This document shows, piece by piece, positions 16,959 to 25,384 of a stretch of DNA of 64,000 bases. A program made the position numbers and the translations under genes. Origin of the DNA: Pseudomonas migulae (GTDB lineage Bacteria; Pseudomonadota; Gammaproteobacteria; Pseudomonadales; Pseudomonadaceae); NCBI RefSeq assembly GCF_024169315.1, contig NZ_JALJWR010000001.1, positions 1,943,501-2,007,500 of the forward strand, read 5' to 3'. Below the pieces are notes generated by a model. The model did no database searches. It saw only the letters and a list, made by a program, of their open reading frames with translations, and had not been told where the DNA came from. Positions within the stretch are counted from its first letter, which is position 1, and each line of letters starts with the position of its first letter.

Positions 16959-18620
16959 ATGCATTTCCTCAAGACCCAGCCTACGCGCGGTGCAATTCAT
17001 GAATTGTTCACCCTCCTGAAACCGTTCCGGCTGGTGGTCAGCCTGTCGATCATTCTGGGCATGGTGGGCGGTCTGAGCGTGACGGTGTTGCTGGCCACGA
17101 TCAACAACGCGCTGCATTCGGAAAGCGGCCTGACCCAAGGCGTGGTTGCACTGTTCGGCGGCCTTTGCCTGCTGGCCCTGGCGAGTTCGATCTGCTCGGA
17201 CATCGGCACCAACTATGTCGGCCAGCACATCATTGCCAAGCTGCGCAAAGAGCTGGGGGAAAAGGTTCTTTCGGCCCCCATCGAACAGATCGAACGCTAT
17301 CGCAGCCACCGCTTGATCCCGGTGCTGACCCATGACGTCGACACCATCAGCGACTTCGCCTTTGCCTTCGCGCCGCTGGCCATTTCCCTGACCGTGACCC
17401 TTGGCTGCATGGGCTACCTGGCCCTGTTGTCGTGGCCGATGTTCCTGATGATGGTGCTGGCGATCGCCATCGGCACCGGCATCCAGTTCTACGCACAGGG
17501 CAAGGGCATCAAAGGCTTCATGGCCGCCCGCGACGCCGAAGACGAATTGCAAAAGCACTACAACGCCATCGCCGGCGGCGCCAAGGAATTGCGCATTCAC
17601 CGTCCGCGCCGCCAGCGCATGTTCACCTCGGGTATCCAGGGCACGGCCGACTTCATCTGCGACACCCAGGTGCGTTCGATCAATACGTTCGTGATCGCCA
17701 AGACCCTGGGGTCGATGCTGTTCTTCGTGGTCATCGGCCTGGCACTGGCCCTGCAATCATTCTGGCCGAGCGCCGACAAGTCGGTGATGAGCGGCTTCGT
17801 CCTGGTGCTGCTGTACATGAAAGGCCCGATCGAACATCTGGTGGGCACCTTGCCGGTGGTCAGCCGCGCGCGGATTGCCTTCCGCCGCATCGCCGAACTG
17901 TCGAGCCAGTTCTCCTCGCCCGAACCGCACCTGCTGCTCAACGACACCGGCAAAAAGCCCGCCGTGGTCAACAGCCTGCAACTGGACAACGTCAGCTATG
18001 CCTTCCCCGCCGCACCGGGCAGCGAAGCGTTCCGCCTCGGGCCGGTCAACCTGACCATCGAACAGGGCGACATCATATTCATCGTCGGCGAAAACGGTTG
18101 CGGCAAGACCACGCTGATCAAACTGTTGCTCGGCATTTATGCGCCGCAACAGGGCGCCATCCTGCTCAACGGCGAAAGCATCGACGCGCAGAACCGTGAC
18201 GACTACCGCCAACTGTTCACCACGATTTTTGCCGACTACTACCTGTTCGATGACGTGGTGCAGGGCGATCAGCACATTCCCGAAGACGCCAACAAATACC
18301 TGCAACGCCTGGAAATCGCGCACAAGGTCAGCGTCCAGGACGGCAGTTTCACCACCACCGACCTGTCCACCGGCCAGCGCAAGCGACTGGCGCTGGTGAA
18401 TGCCTGGCTGGAAGAGCGGCCAGTGCTGGTGTTCGACGAATGGGCGGCCGACCAGGACCCGACCTTCCGCCGGATCTTCTACACCGAGCTGCTTCCGGAT
18501 CTGAAGCGCCTGGGCAAAACCATCATCGTCATCTCCCACGACGATCGCTATTTCGACATGGCCGACCAGCTGGTGCGCATGGAATCGGGTCGCGTGGTGA
18601 CAGAGCGGGCAACCGCCTGA
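16959..18620 (+). CDS. pvdE: ABC exporter of the pyoverdine precursor
   Basis: A 553-residue half-size ABC transporter of the cyclic peptide/siderophore exporter type that moves acylated ferribactin from cytoplasm to periplasm. Six transmembrane helices occupy about residues 15-310. The ATPase domain shows Walker A GENGCGKTT near 375, the signature LSTGQRKRLAL near 465, and Walker B PVLVFDEWAADQDP. The signature begins LSTGQ rather than LSGGQ, as is usual in this subfamily. The start at 16959 is preferred over 16929 because of the PvdS promoter position and the AAGGGA upstream. pvdF, which precedes pvdE in P. aeruginosa, is absent. Confidence 0.94.
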   Translation: MHFLKTQPTRGAIHELFTLLKPFRLVVSLSIILGMVGGLSVTVLLATINNALHSESGLTQGVVALFGGLCLLALASSICSDIGTNYVGQHIIAKLRKELGEKVLSAPIEQIERYRSHRLIPVLTHDVDTISDFAFAFAPLAISLTVTLGCMGYLALLSWPMFLMMVLAIAIGTGIQFYAQGKGIKGFMAARDAEDELQKHYNAIAGGAKELRIHRPRRQRMFTSGIQGTADFICDTQVRSINTFVIAKTLGSMLFFVVIGLALALQSFWPSADKSVMSGFVLVLLYMKGPIEHLVGTLPVVSRARIAFRRIAELSSQFSSPEPHLLLNDTGKKPAVVNSLQLDNVSYAFPAAPGSEAFRLGPVNLTIEQGDIIFIVGENGCGKTTLIKLLLGIYAPQQGAILLNGESIDAQNRDDYRQLFTTIFADYYLFDDVVQGDQHIPEDANKYLQRLEIAHKVSVQDGSFTTTDLSTGQRKRLALVNAWLEERPVLVFDEWAADQDPTFRRIFYTELLPDLKRLGKTIIVISHDDRYFDMADQLVRMESGRVVTERATA

Positions 18621-18633
18621 GGACAGCAACACC

Positions 18634-18685
18634 CATCACTCGACGATTTTTTCGGGGTTTGTTTTCCGGTTTCGTCGGGGTGATG
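18634..18685. repeat. Imperfect inverted repeat upstream of fpvA
   Basis: CATCACTCGACGA and TCGTCGGGGTGATG form an interrupted stem around a T-rich loop after the pvdE stop, just before the Fur box. It could end the pvdE transcript or be part of fpvA control. Confidence 0.45.
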
Positions 18686-18689
18686 CGTC

Positions 18690-18704
18690 TAATAATAATT
18701 ATCA
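18690..18704 (+). promoter_or_regulatory. Fur box upstream of fpvA
   Basis: TAATAAT-A-ATTATCA matches the 7-1-7 Fur consensus TGATAAT-N-ATTATCA with a single mismatch. It lies 40 bases before the fpvA start codon, in an otherwise GC-rich region. Confidence 0.85.
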
Positions 18705-18744
18705 TTAACTAAAAAAACTGCACACCTTAGGAGCGATTTGAGCA

Positions 18745-21171
18745 ATGCAAAGCCCTACCCTGTCCCGCGCGCCGTTGGCAGTGGCCATCGCGCCGCAAAA
18801 GAAATTCCGAACAGTCGTACCGGGTGCGTTGCTGACCCTGTTGCTGCTGGGCACGTCTGAAGTCCAGGCGGCTCCGGTGAACGTCAACGTTCCCTCGCAG
18901 TCGCTGGCCAGCGCGCTGCAGCAACTGGGTCAACAGACCGACCTGCAAATCCTGTACAGCCAGGACATGGTCAACGGCCTCAAATCGACGGCAGTCTCCG
19001 GCAATCTGGAGCCGGAACAGGCATTGAACACGTTGCTGCTGGGGAGCGGCATCACTTTTCAATTGACTGGCAACACCGTATCGCTGGTTCCAGTAGCGGG
19101 AAACTCCAGCGCGCTGCAACTGGGCGCGACCGCGATTTCCGGCGTGGCACCGGGGCCGACTACTGAAGGCACGCATTCCTACACCTCCGATGAAGTCAGC
19201 ATCGGCAAGGGCAACATCAAGCTAAAGGACATTCCGCAGTCGGTGTCCGTCGTCACGCGCCAGCGCATGGACGACCAGAACATGAACAGCCTGCAAGACG
19301 CGATGCGCCAGGTCACCGGCGTCACCATCAAGACGTACAACTCCGGTTCCAGCCTTAATGACGTCTACATGCGCGGCTTCCTCGTCGACCAGGTGCAGGT
19401 TGACGGCGTGTCGCAACCGACCGGCCAGGGCGACATGGGCACCAGCTTCGACCTCGCCATGTACGACCGCGTCGAAGTGTTGCGCGGCCCGTCGGGCCTG
19501 TATCAAGGCGCTGGCGAACCTGGTGGCACCATCAACGTGGTGCGCAAGCGTGCCCTGAACAAATTCGCCCTCGGTGGCGAACTGGGCGCCGGTTCCTATG
19601 ACCACTACCGCTCCATGGTGGACGTCACCGGCCCGCTGAACGATCAGGGCACCGTGCGCGGGCGCTTCATCACCGCTTACGAAAACAACAAATCCTTCGT
19701 CGACTCCGCCCAGAACGAACGCCCGATGGTCTACGGTCGCCTGGAATTCGACCTCGACCCGTCCACCACCCTGTCGGTCGGCGGCGCTTACCAGCAGAAC
19801 CATTCCACCCCGGCGTTCGGTTTGCCGGCCTTTGCCGACGGCAAATTGCTGGACGTGCCGCGCTCGACGTTCGTCGATGCCAAGTGGAACACCCTGAACG
19901 AGAAAGTCTGGGAGTCCTTCGCCGAGGTCGATCACGCGCTGGATAATGGCGGTCAGTTCAAGACAACGTTGACTTACCGGGATGCGGAAACGCCAGAGCG
20001 TCACTTCACATGGGCGGACAACGCAGTCGATCCGGCTACCGGCGACAGTTGGGCGGTGCAGTACGACTACTACACCCACATCAAGACCATCGGTGTCGAC
20101 AGTTTCGTAACCACACCGTTCGAGTTCGCTGATCGTAATCACGAGTTCACAGTTGGTGCCGAGTATCAGCATCTGGACAAGGACTTCACTTATGGCGGTG
20201 GTGGCGGCGACAATTATTTCCCGATCAACGTGTACAACCCTGGCAGCATCGATATTCCGAAGCGAGACTACGAGCATACCAACGGCAATAGCTCCAAGTC
20301 CGACCAGTACGGCCTCTATACCCGCGCCAAGTTCAACGTCACCGACTGGCTCGACGTGATCGGCGGCAGCCGCGTCACCTGGTATGAAAGCGACGCCAAG
20401 AACTTCAATACCTTCTTCAACAATTTCGGCGAAGCCCACACCAGCATCAACCGCAAGGTCGTGCCGTACGGTGCCATCATCGCCAAATTGACCCCGGAAC
20501 TGTCGGCCTACGCCAGCTACACGGGCGTGTTCAAGCCACAGAGCGAAGCCGGCACTGACAACACACCTATCGGACCGCGTAAAGGCAAGCAGTATGAAGT
20601 CGGCCTCAAGCGCGAGTTCTACGACGGCCGCCTAAACGCCAGCATCGCAATGTTCCGCATCTACGATGAAAACCGTGCCGAATACAACTCCGACACCAAT
20701 AGCTACGAAGCCCAAGGCAAAGCACGCAGCCAGGGCTGGGAAACCGAGTTGAGCGGTAACCTGACCGACAACTGGAGCATCGTCACCGGCTACGCCTTCA
20801 CCAGCACCAAGTTGGTGAAATCTGATGACGCTACCGAAGGCAAAACCTTCAGCACCATCACGCCTAAACACAACTTCAACCTGTGGACCAAATACGACTT
20901 CACCGACGGCCCGCTCAAAGATTTCAGCGTCGGCGGCGGCGTGCGCGTGGTCAGCAAGACCTGGTACCAGCGTGAAGTACGCTTCGAACAAAGCGGCTAT
21001 GGCATTGCTACCGCGCAGGTAGGCTACAAGTTCAACGAGAACCTGTCGGCGACACTGACTGGCAACAACCTGTTTGATCGCAAGTACTACGACCGCGTGG
21101 ATGCTTCGTGGGGGACTAACTTCTATGGGGATCCGCGGAATTTGACGTTGACGTTGCGGGCTCAGTACTGA
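18745..21171 (+). CDS. fpvA: TonB-dependent ferripyoverdine receptor with signalling domain
   Basis: An 808-residue outer-membrane transducer. After the signal peptide (to about residue 47, VQA) comes the STN signalling domain (about 50-120, starting VNVPSQSLASALQQLG), which would contact an inner-membrane anti-sigma factor. Next are a plug (about 150-275, with IPQSVSVVTRQRM and the GPSGLYQGAGEPGGTINVVRK motif) and a 22-strand barrel ending in LTLRAQY. It imports ferripyoverdine with TonB. The STN domain shows it also signals, presumably through FpvI, although the partner FpvR is not encoded nearby. A Fur box lies upstream, and a strong terminator follows. Sequence specificity for its own pyoverdine is inferred from location. 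Confidence 0.95.
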   Translation: MQSPTLSRAPLAVAIAPQKKFRTVVPGALLTLLLLGTSEVQAAPVNVNVPSQSLASALQQLGQQTDLQILYSQDMVNGLKSTAVSGNLEPEQALNTLLLGSGITFQLTGNTVSLVPVAGNSSALQLGATAISGVAPGPTTEGTHSYTSDEVSIGKGNIKLKDIPQSVSVVTRQRMDDQNMNSLQDAMRQVTGVTIKTYNSGSSLNDVYMRGFLVDQVQVDGVSQPTGQGDMGTSFDLAMYDRVEVLRGPSGLYQGAGEPGGTINVVRKRALNKFALGGELGAGSYDHYRSMVDVTGPLNDQGTVRGRFITAYENNKSFVDSAQNERPMVYGRLEFDLDPSTTLSVGGAYQQNHSTPAFGLPAFADGKLLDVPRSTFVDAKWNTLNEKVWESFAEVDHALDNGGQFKTTLTYRDAETPERHFTWADNAVDPATGDSWAVQYDYYTHIKTIGVDSFVTTPFEFADRNHEFTVGAEYQHLDKDFTYGGGGGDNYFPINVYNPGSIDIPKRDYEHTNGNSSKSDQYGLYTRAKFNVTDWLDVIGGSRVTWYESDAKNFNTFFNNFGEAHTSINRKVVPYGAIIAKLTPELSAYASYTGVFKPQSEAGTDNTPIGPRKGKQYEVGLKREFYDGRLNASIAMFRIYDENRAEYNSDTNSYEAQGKARSQGWETELSGNLTDNWSIVTGYAFTSTKLVKSDDATEGKTFSTITPKHNFNLWTKYDFTDGPLKDFSVGGGVRVVSKTWYQREVRFEQSGYGIATAQVGYKFNENLSATLTGNNLFDRKYYDRVDASWGTNFYGDPRNLTLTLRAQY

Positions 21172-21200
21172 GTTTCGAGGTAGTCAAAAGCTACACACCA

Positions 21201-21232
21201 CCGGGCCGCTTGCGGCCCGGTTTTGTTTTTTT
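21201..21232 (+). terminator. Intrinsic terminator of fpvA
   Basis: CCGGGCCGC/GCGGCCCGG stem with a very short loop followed by TTTTGTTTTTTT, 30 bases after the fpvA stop codon. Confidence 0.9.
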
Positions 21233-21385
21233 AGGTGGGGGATGAAATTCATACAGCGCGTTGCTACCAGCCTCAGCAAGCATCGAAATCTTGCGCTCTG
21301 CCCCCAGAGCATCAGGCAGGGAATCAGCGATTAAGGCGTGACCGTTTCTGAATTAGAACTAGAGGTGTTTTCTCCTCCGAATCCT

Positions 21386-21853
21386 TTAACAAATGGAGCC
21401 TTTACAGATGTTATGGCGTTTTCTTTGGCAGTATTCCATGACGATGAATCGGCAAAAACCCAAACAAAACCGCAACAATAACAGCAGTCCAAAAATTTCC
21501 AACAACACCTGCTGAACCAGAGTTATGCCACCTAAAAAAACCTTTGTACATCGATCTTTAGGCAAAGAATCGAGCGTCAGTTTATTGATTTTCCGAGCCA
21601 GCTCAGCTTTGATCCCTTTTATTTTCTCATCAGCTGCAGCCTGTAAAAACAAATTAACCAAGCCATCTGCCTCTCGCTTGTATTTACCTATTTCATTTGA
21701 CTGAAGCTTTAACTTTGTAAACTCAACAATATTCAATCCGTTTTTTATCGCTTCGCGCTTTTCAGCTTTATAGATTGAGTAAGCAATCATGCCAGTAAAA
21801 TCTTCACTCGTTTTAACGAGTTTTTCATGCATCTGATTGTACTGGTCACTCAT
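21386..21853 (-). CDS. Small AT-rich hypothetical membrane protein
   Basis: A 155-residue protein of unknown function. The first about 110 residues are charged and probably helical (rich in Lys, Glu, Asn). A strongly hydrophobic C-terminal segment (ITLVQQVLLEIFGLLLLLRFCLGF, about 110-133) looks like a membrane anchor, followed by a short basic tail. Base composition is far more AT-rich than the pyoverdine genes. Its start overlaps the end of the preceding small gene by 8 bases, so the two are probably translated together. No family was recognised. Confidence 0.6.
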   Translation of the reverse strand: MSDQYNQMHEKLVKTSEDFTGMIAYSIYKAEKREAIKNGLNIVEFTKLKLQSNEIGKYKREADGLVNLFLQAAADEKIKGIKAELARKINKLTLDSLPKDRCTKVFLGGITLVQQVLLEIFGLLLLLRFCLGFCRFIVMEYCQRKRHNICKGSIC

Positions 21854-22058
21854 TTCTGAAAACCTTCACCTCGTTGTCAGAGTTGTACTTATTAATCACT
21901 TTAATCATCATCACGTTGAATTTTTTTGACGAGACTCTACCTACAACAGCTTTCGCCATATCGCTGGGTATGTATCCAGAAATGACTTTGTCATTGATTT
22001 TCTCGGCGAGAGATTTTTTTCTTAATCCTAATGTTTTTAGAAACGAGTCAAAAGTCAT
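21846..22058 (-). CDS. Small AT-rich hypothetical protein, first of a two-gene pair
   Basis: A 70-residue basic protein of unknown function. The start at 22058 is chosen because a perfect GGAGG lies six bases upstream; longer in-frame starts at 22112 and 22091 lack one. The sequence begins MTFDSFLKTLGLRKKSL and includes a SGYIPSDMAKAVVGRVSSKK core, with no membrane segment. It overlaps the next small gene by 8 bases. Codon use is AT-rich and unlike the neighbours, suggesting recent transfer. A toxin/antitoxin or immunity pair is one possibility, but nothing in the sequence proves it. Confidence 0.6.
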   Translation of the reverse strand: MTFDSFLKTLGLRKKSLAEKINDKVISGYIPSDMAKAVVGRVSSKKFNVMMIKVINKYNSDNEVKVFRNE

Positions 22059-22300
22059 GGCATACCTCCACTCATTCGTTTTATCAATCATAGCGTTCAA
22101 AGATCCATTCAATGCTAAATTTTATGAGCAGAGGGAAGTCAGCGACGTACCAACTCCCCCAAGGCAGTCTCGCGTAGCGCGCATGGCGCTTCGCCTATCG
22201 GCTACCACTGGCAGCTGCCAGAGGTACTACCACGCTATACGCTGAGCTTCCGACCGCCAAGCCTAAAAACATGTCGGAATTTTCCTCGATACATACGTGA
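22059..22300. other. Intergenic region with no intact gene
   Basis: The AT-rich stretch up to about 22130 is the upstream region of the small-gene pair. From about 22130 on composition returns to GC-rich and includes a short palindromic patch around 22169-22190 (CTCGCGTAGCGCGCATGGCGC). No intact gene is supported on either strand. Confidence 0.5.
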
Positions 22301-22459
22301 TTCACCGCGAATGTAGGAACCGCACAGCCGCTTGTTAATGCTGCCATACGTTATGACGCGGGGCTGTATGCGGTGGGAGTCAACAATCAAGCGCCGGCAT
22401 CGACAGCCGATCCAGTGCACAGCCATTGGCCATTTGCGACGATTGCGGGGCCTGAATGA
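22301..22459 (+). pseudogene. Possible 3' remnant of an unknown coding sequence
   Basis: An open stretch of 52 codons ends at a TGA (22457-22459), ten bases before a strong rightward terminator. Its translation (..RYDAGLYAVGVNNQAPA.. to ..WPFATIAGPE) has protein-like composition, but no start codon with a ribosome site is visible and an in-frame stop lies just upstream. The terminator needs a rightward transcript, and this fragment is the only candidate. The family was not recognised. Confidence 0.3.
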
Positions 22460-22468
22460 TTCTATGCA

Positions 22469-22500
22469 CCACTGGGCCACCCGCGGCCCAGTGGTTTTTT
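22469..22500 (+). terminator. Strong rightward intrinsic terminator
   Basis: A perfect 10-bp stem CCACTGGGCC/GGCCCAGTGG with a 6-base loop, followed by six T. No intact rightward gene precedes it, only the open fragment ending at 22459. Confidence 0.85.
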
Positions 22501-22553
22501 GGAGGGGTGTGCGAACTTCAGCAGATCTGCTTCAGCGCTCCCCAAAGAAATAC

Positions 22554-23303
22554 TTACAAGCGGAAATAGGAGGTGTACGGCAGGAATGGCGAGCGCTTGA
22601 CCTCGATAGTGTTCATGTCAAACACCTCGAACAAGGCTTGTGTTTCACCCGGGAAGTGCGGGCAATTCAATTCATCAAATACCACGATCGAACCTTTTGA
22701 CAATCTTGGTTTGATCGCTTCCAGAACATCTTTTGTCGGCTTGTAAACATCCATATCAAAAATAGCCATTGATATGATTGAGTGAGGATTATCTTCAAGC
22801 CATTGTTTCGACGTCACTGAAGCGTCCCCTTTGATCAGGGAAAACTTCTTCAAGTGATTGTTAGGGCTTAACGACTCTTGAGCCAGCAGAAGCCGTTCTA
22901 ATAACTTTTCATAGCCATCGTCTATATGAAAGTCGCCCGACTTCACCATTCCGCCATCTTTTTCGTCAACCCCGGCGAATCCGCTGAAGGTATCAAACCC
23001 GAAAATGTGCCGGGAGTAGTTGTAGGGTTCCTTGATGGCTCTAAGGTTGAGTAACGTTGCCAGGCTGCTGCCGTAATGAACGCCAAACTCGCAGATCGAG
23101 CCTGCGACAGGCAGCATTTCATCGTAGAGAAAATTAAGGTTGAGGATTCGCGCCAATGACGGTCTGGTCAGCGTCGCTACCGAAGGCCAATTCCAATATT
23201 CCCCGGCAACGTCATGAATTTCGCCATGAATATCCCGCAGGTCTTTATAAGCATCTGCCTGATTGGGAGGGGTGAAAAACAGCTGACCGTCTTTAGTTCT
23301 CAT
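22554..23303 (-). CDS. TylF/MycF-like class I methyltransferase
   Basis: A 249-residue S-adenosylmethionine-dependent methyltransferase resembling the TylF/macrocin O-methyltransferase family, enzymes that methylate sugar hydroxyls in antibiotics and polysaccharides. Motif I is SICEFGVHYGSSLATLLNLR (about residues 68-87); FGFDTFSGFAGVDEKDGG (about 100-117) and the metal-binding-like IISMAIFDMDVYKPTKDVLEAI (about 174-195) also fit. The closing VFDELNCPHFPGETQAL matches the family end. It overlaps the upstream hydrolase gene by four bases (ATGA), so the two form an operon. No link to known pyoverdine chemistry; composition is AT-rich. Confidence 0.7.
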   Translation of the reverse strand: MRTKDGQLFFTPPNQADAYKDLRDIHGEIHDVAGEYWNWPSVATLTRPSLARILNLNFLYDEMLPVAGSICEFGVHYGSSLATLLNLRAIKEPYNYSRHIFGFDTFSGFAGVDEKDGGMVKSGDFHIDDGYEKLLERLLLAQESLSPNNHLKKFSLIKGDASVTSKQWLEDNPHSIISMAIFDMDVYKPTKDVLEAIKPRLSKGSIVVFDELNCPHFPGETQALFEVFDMNTIEVKRSPFLPYTSYFRL

Positions 23304-24454
23304 TTGCTTTCCATTAAAAAGTTAAGACCGTTCGAATTTAATTTGCTTTGAATCAGATAAGCCAGCTTGGAAACCTTGGCGTGGATGCTCGATATATTGT
23401 GATCCGGCCGGTGTATGAGCCCCATGCCTCCAATGATAATGGCTTCCAGCGTCAGCTCGGCATTAAATATCCGCGACCACACCTGTCGCGAAGCTTCATA
23501 ACCGACGGAACCACTTTCATATTGATTGGAAGCAGTCATCAACTTGACCGGGATCGGGCCGCCAATTGCGTTGTTTAAAAAGCGCTCAAGTCTCCCCAGC
23601 AGAAAATCAAACAGCTCATCGTTTGAGACGTCATGAGGCTGGCCGGTTTTCACGTCGATGCCTGCGGTACATTGAACGAACGGCCCCGGATGCCTGCGCA
23701 GAAAATCTTGCGCCATATCATAGAGTGATCCGTTGTCCCAGGAAGCGGGATATTGATACAGCGATTGGTTCGCGTAGTAATACCCTTTATCAAGTCCCAG
23801 GTGCTTAAGGTTCGCAGTGGTTGCATCCTGATAAGACTTGAAGCGAGATTCGATCATCTCATTTGCGCTTTGACTATCGAAGGACGGGTAATTGACCGGA
23901 AAACAGTCCGCGATACCAAACTGGATAAAAAAGTATCGGTTTTCAACAGGGATCGCACTCAAGCAATTATTAAGTGCAGCTGTCAGGGCCGCAGGGTATT
24001 CATGCCAGTTATCATTGGCATGAATAACTGCGTCGGTTTCTGAAACAACGGTGACAACCGAATCGTATTCGGTAAATTCCGGATTGATGAAGCATCGCAA
24101 CTCTACCCCATCGACGTAACAAGCTTCATCCGTCAGTTCAACCGGGTAACGCCCTGTAAGCCGCTCAATACGCTTGGACAGTCCATTGGTCTTGAACTTC
24201 GGAACATAGAACGTGGCGTCGGCCAAGTGTTGGCGAATGAAAAAATCATCCAGATGATCGTCGTGACCATGGGAAATAATGACATTAAGCTTGTTTGCAG
24301 GGATAGAGAGTAACTTCTCAATCAGTTCAGTCTTGGGCGAAGGGTTTTGAATCCAGCCACCAAACGCAGGTGAAACATACCAGGGATCAGTAAGAAAATA
24401 ACTTTCTTTCTCTTTCAGCAATAATGAGGCGTGATTAACAAATTCTATATCCAC
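23300..24454 (-). CDS. Metallo-beta-lactamase-fold hydrolase/oxidase, CMP-Neu5Ac hydroxylase-like
   Basis: A protein of 384 residues with the metallo-beta-lactamase fold. It opens with IEFVNHASLLL and LTDPWYVSPAFGGWI, and carries the metal motif SHGHDDHLDD (HxHxDH), an arrangement like that of UlaG/CMP-N-acetylneuraminate hydroxylase-type proteins acting on sugar substrates. The start at 24454 (GTG) has AAGGA eight bases upstream; a GTG at 24472 is also in frame but lacks a ribosome site. It overlaps the methyltransferase gene by four bases. The pair suggests modification of a sugar or polyketide-like metabolite, possibly surface glycan, and not a known pyoverdine step. Substrate unknown. Confidence 0.6.
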   Translation of the reverse strand: MDIEFVNHASLLLKEKESYFLTDPWYVSPAFGGWIQNPSPKTELIEKLLSIPANKLNVIISHGHDDHLDDFFIRQHLADATFYVPKFKTNGLSKRIERLTGRYPVELTDEACYVDGVELRCFINPEFTEYDSVVTVVSETDAVIHANDNWHEYPAALTAALNNCLSAIPVENRYFFIQFGIADCFPVNYPSFDSQSANEMIESRFKSYQDATTANLKHLGLDKGYYYANQSLYQYPASWDNGSLYDMAQDFLRRHPGPFVQCTAGIDVKTGQPHDVSNDELFDFLLGRLERFLNNAIGGPIPVKLMTASNQYESGSVGYEASRQVWSRIFNAELTLEAIIIGGMGLIHRPDHNISSIHAKVSKLAYLIQSKLNSNGLNFLMESK

Positions 24455-24472
24455 CGGCCGGATCCTTCGCAC

Positions 24473-24785
24473 TCATTAATTAAATCAATAAAAACACGCA
24501 CAAAATAAACGCCACATAATATCTCATTTTTATTTTGCGAGCAATCGCCCATAAAACAGAGCATGAAGAACACTTAACCCGACCCAATAAAAGCCCATCA
24601 AAATATAAAATCTTTAAGCATTAGTCTTTTTCGAAAGGCTCATAAGACGCAAAGAATTTCGCTACGAACTATTAAATACATTATACAAACCAATAACATC
24701 TACTTAGTTAAAACGCGCCCACAATATATATTTTCTTCCATTAAACTCAAAGCCGACAGCAGCCTTTCAGATGCGCAATAAGGCG
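24473..24785. other. AT-rich intergenic region upstream of the methyltransferase operon
   Basis: About 310 bases that are strikingly AT-rich compared with the flanks, with no reading frame of note on either strand. It must contain the promoter of the leftward two-gene operon. No TAAAT-N16-CGT or Fur box was found. The composition marks it as part of the inserted segment. Confidence 0.6.
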
Positions 24786-25241
24786 CTATTTCCCCAACCT
24801 CAGCTCCATAATGATCGTGCGCTCCGCGCCATGAAATTCATCTCGGACTTTTCTGAAGCCAAGCGATGCGTAAAAGCCTTCTGCTGTGATTGAGGAAGGG
24901 ACCCGCAATAGACTGAGCCCTTCGCTGAGGGCGCTTGACTGGATCATTGCCATCAACCGCCTTCCTATGCCCTGCCCTTGCTGGGTCGGGTCAACGAATA
25001 CGCTTCTGACCACATCATGGTCAAGGCTGGCGGTTGCAACAATATGATGGTCGATCGTCGCGACGTAGATTCGACGATGAGTCAGCAAGCGAAGGATGGC
25101 TTGCGGTGAGAAGTTTTGCGCCACTTGTTCGATGATTGCTGGCGTGTAGTCCTGGGCGTTGGTTTCGCGTAGCGCGCCAATGATGACTTGGCTGATGGCG
25201 GTTGCATCTGCGCTAGTGGCGATTCGAATCAGGCAGTCCAT
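24786..25241 (-). CDS. GNAT-family N-acetyltransferase
   Basis: A 151-residue acetyltransferase of the GNAT superfamily. The acetyl-CoA binding loop QQGQGIGRRLMAMI (about residues 91-104) follows the VVRSVFVDPTQQG strand, and the C-terminal GFYASLGFRKVRDE pattern is typical. The substrate cannot be told from sequence. It stands alone between the AT-rich insertion and an esterase gene. Confidence 0.85.
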   Translation of the reverse strand: MDCLIRIATSADATAISQVIIGALRETNAQDYTPAIIEQVAQNFSPQAILRLLTHRRIYVATIDHHIVATASLDHDVVRSVFVDPTQQGQGIGRRLMAMIQSSALSEGLSLLRVPSSITAEGFYASLGFRKVRDEFHGAERTIIMELRLGK

Positions 25242-25339
25242 TTGAGTACTTCTTTCCGTGGGGTTGGCTGATCGTAAAGGAAGGGTCTGTTGTTAACCAC
25301 CGCCGAGCGGGAACCGTGCATCCGACTATGAATGCCGTG

Positions 25340-25374
25340 GTGATCGTTCCCACGCTCCGCATGGGAACGATCAC
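25340..25374. repeat. Short palindromic repeat
   Basis: A perfect 13-bp stem, GTGATCGTTCCCA and its complement, with a loop CGCTCCGCA. This CGTTCCCACGCTC type is another common repeat of Pseudomonas intergenic regions. It sits just downstream of the esterase gene. Confidence 0.8.
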
Positions 25375-25384
25375 CTCGCATGGA

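Noticed and set aside
22245..22480. 81-codon minus-strand frame in the fpvA-methyltransferase gap
   Set aside because: It is rich in Arg and Cys with no ribosome site, and lies opposite a more protein-like plus-strand fragment and its terminator.
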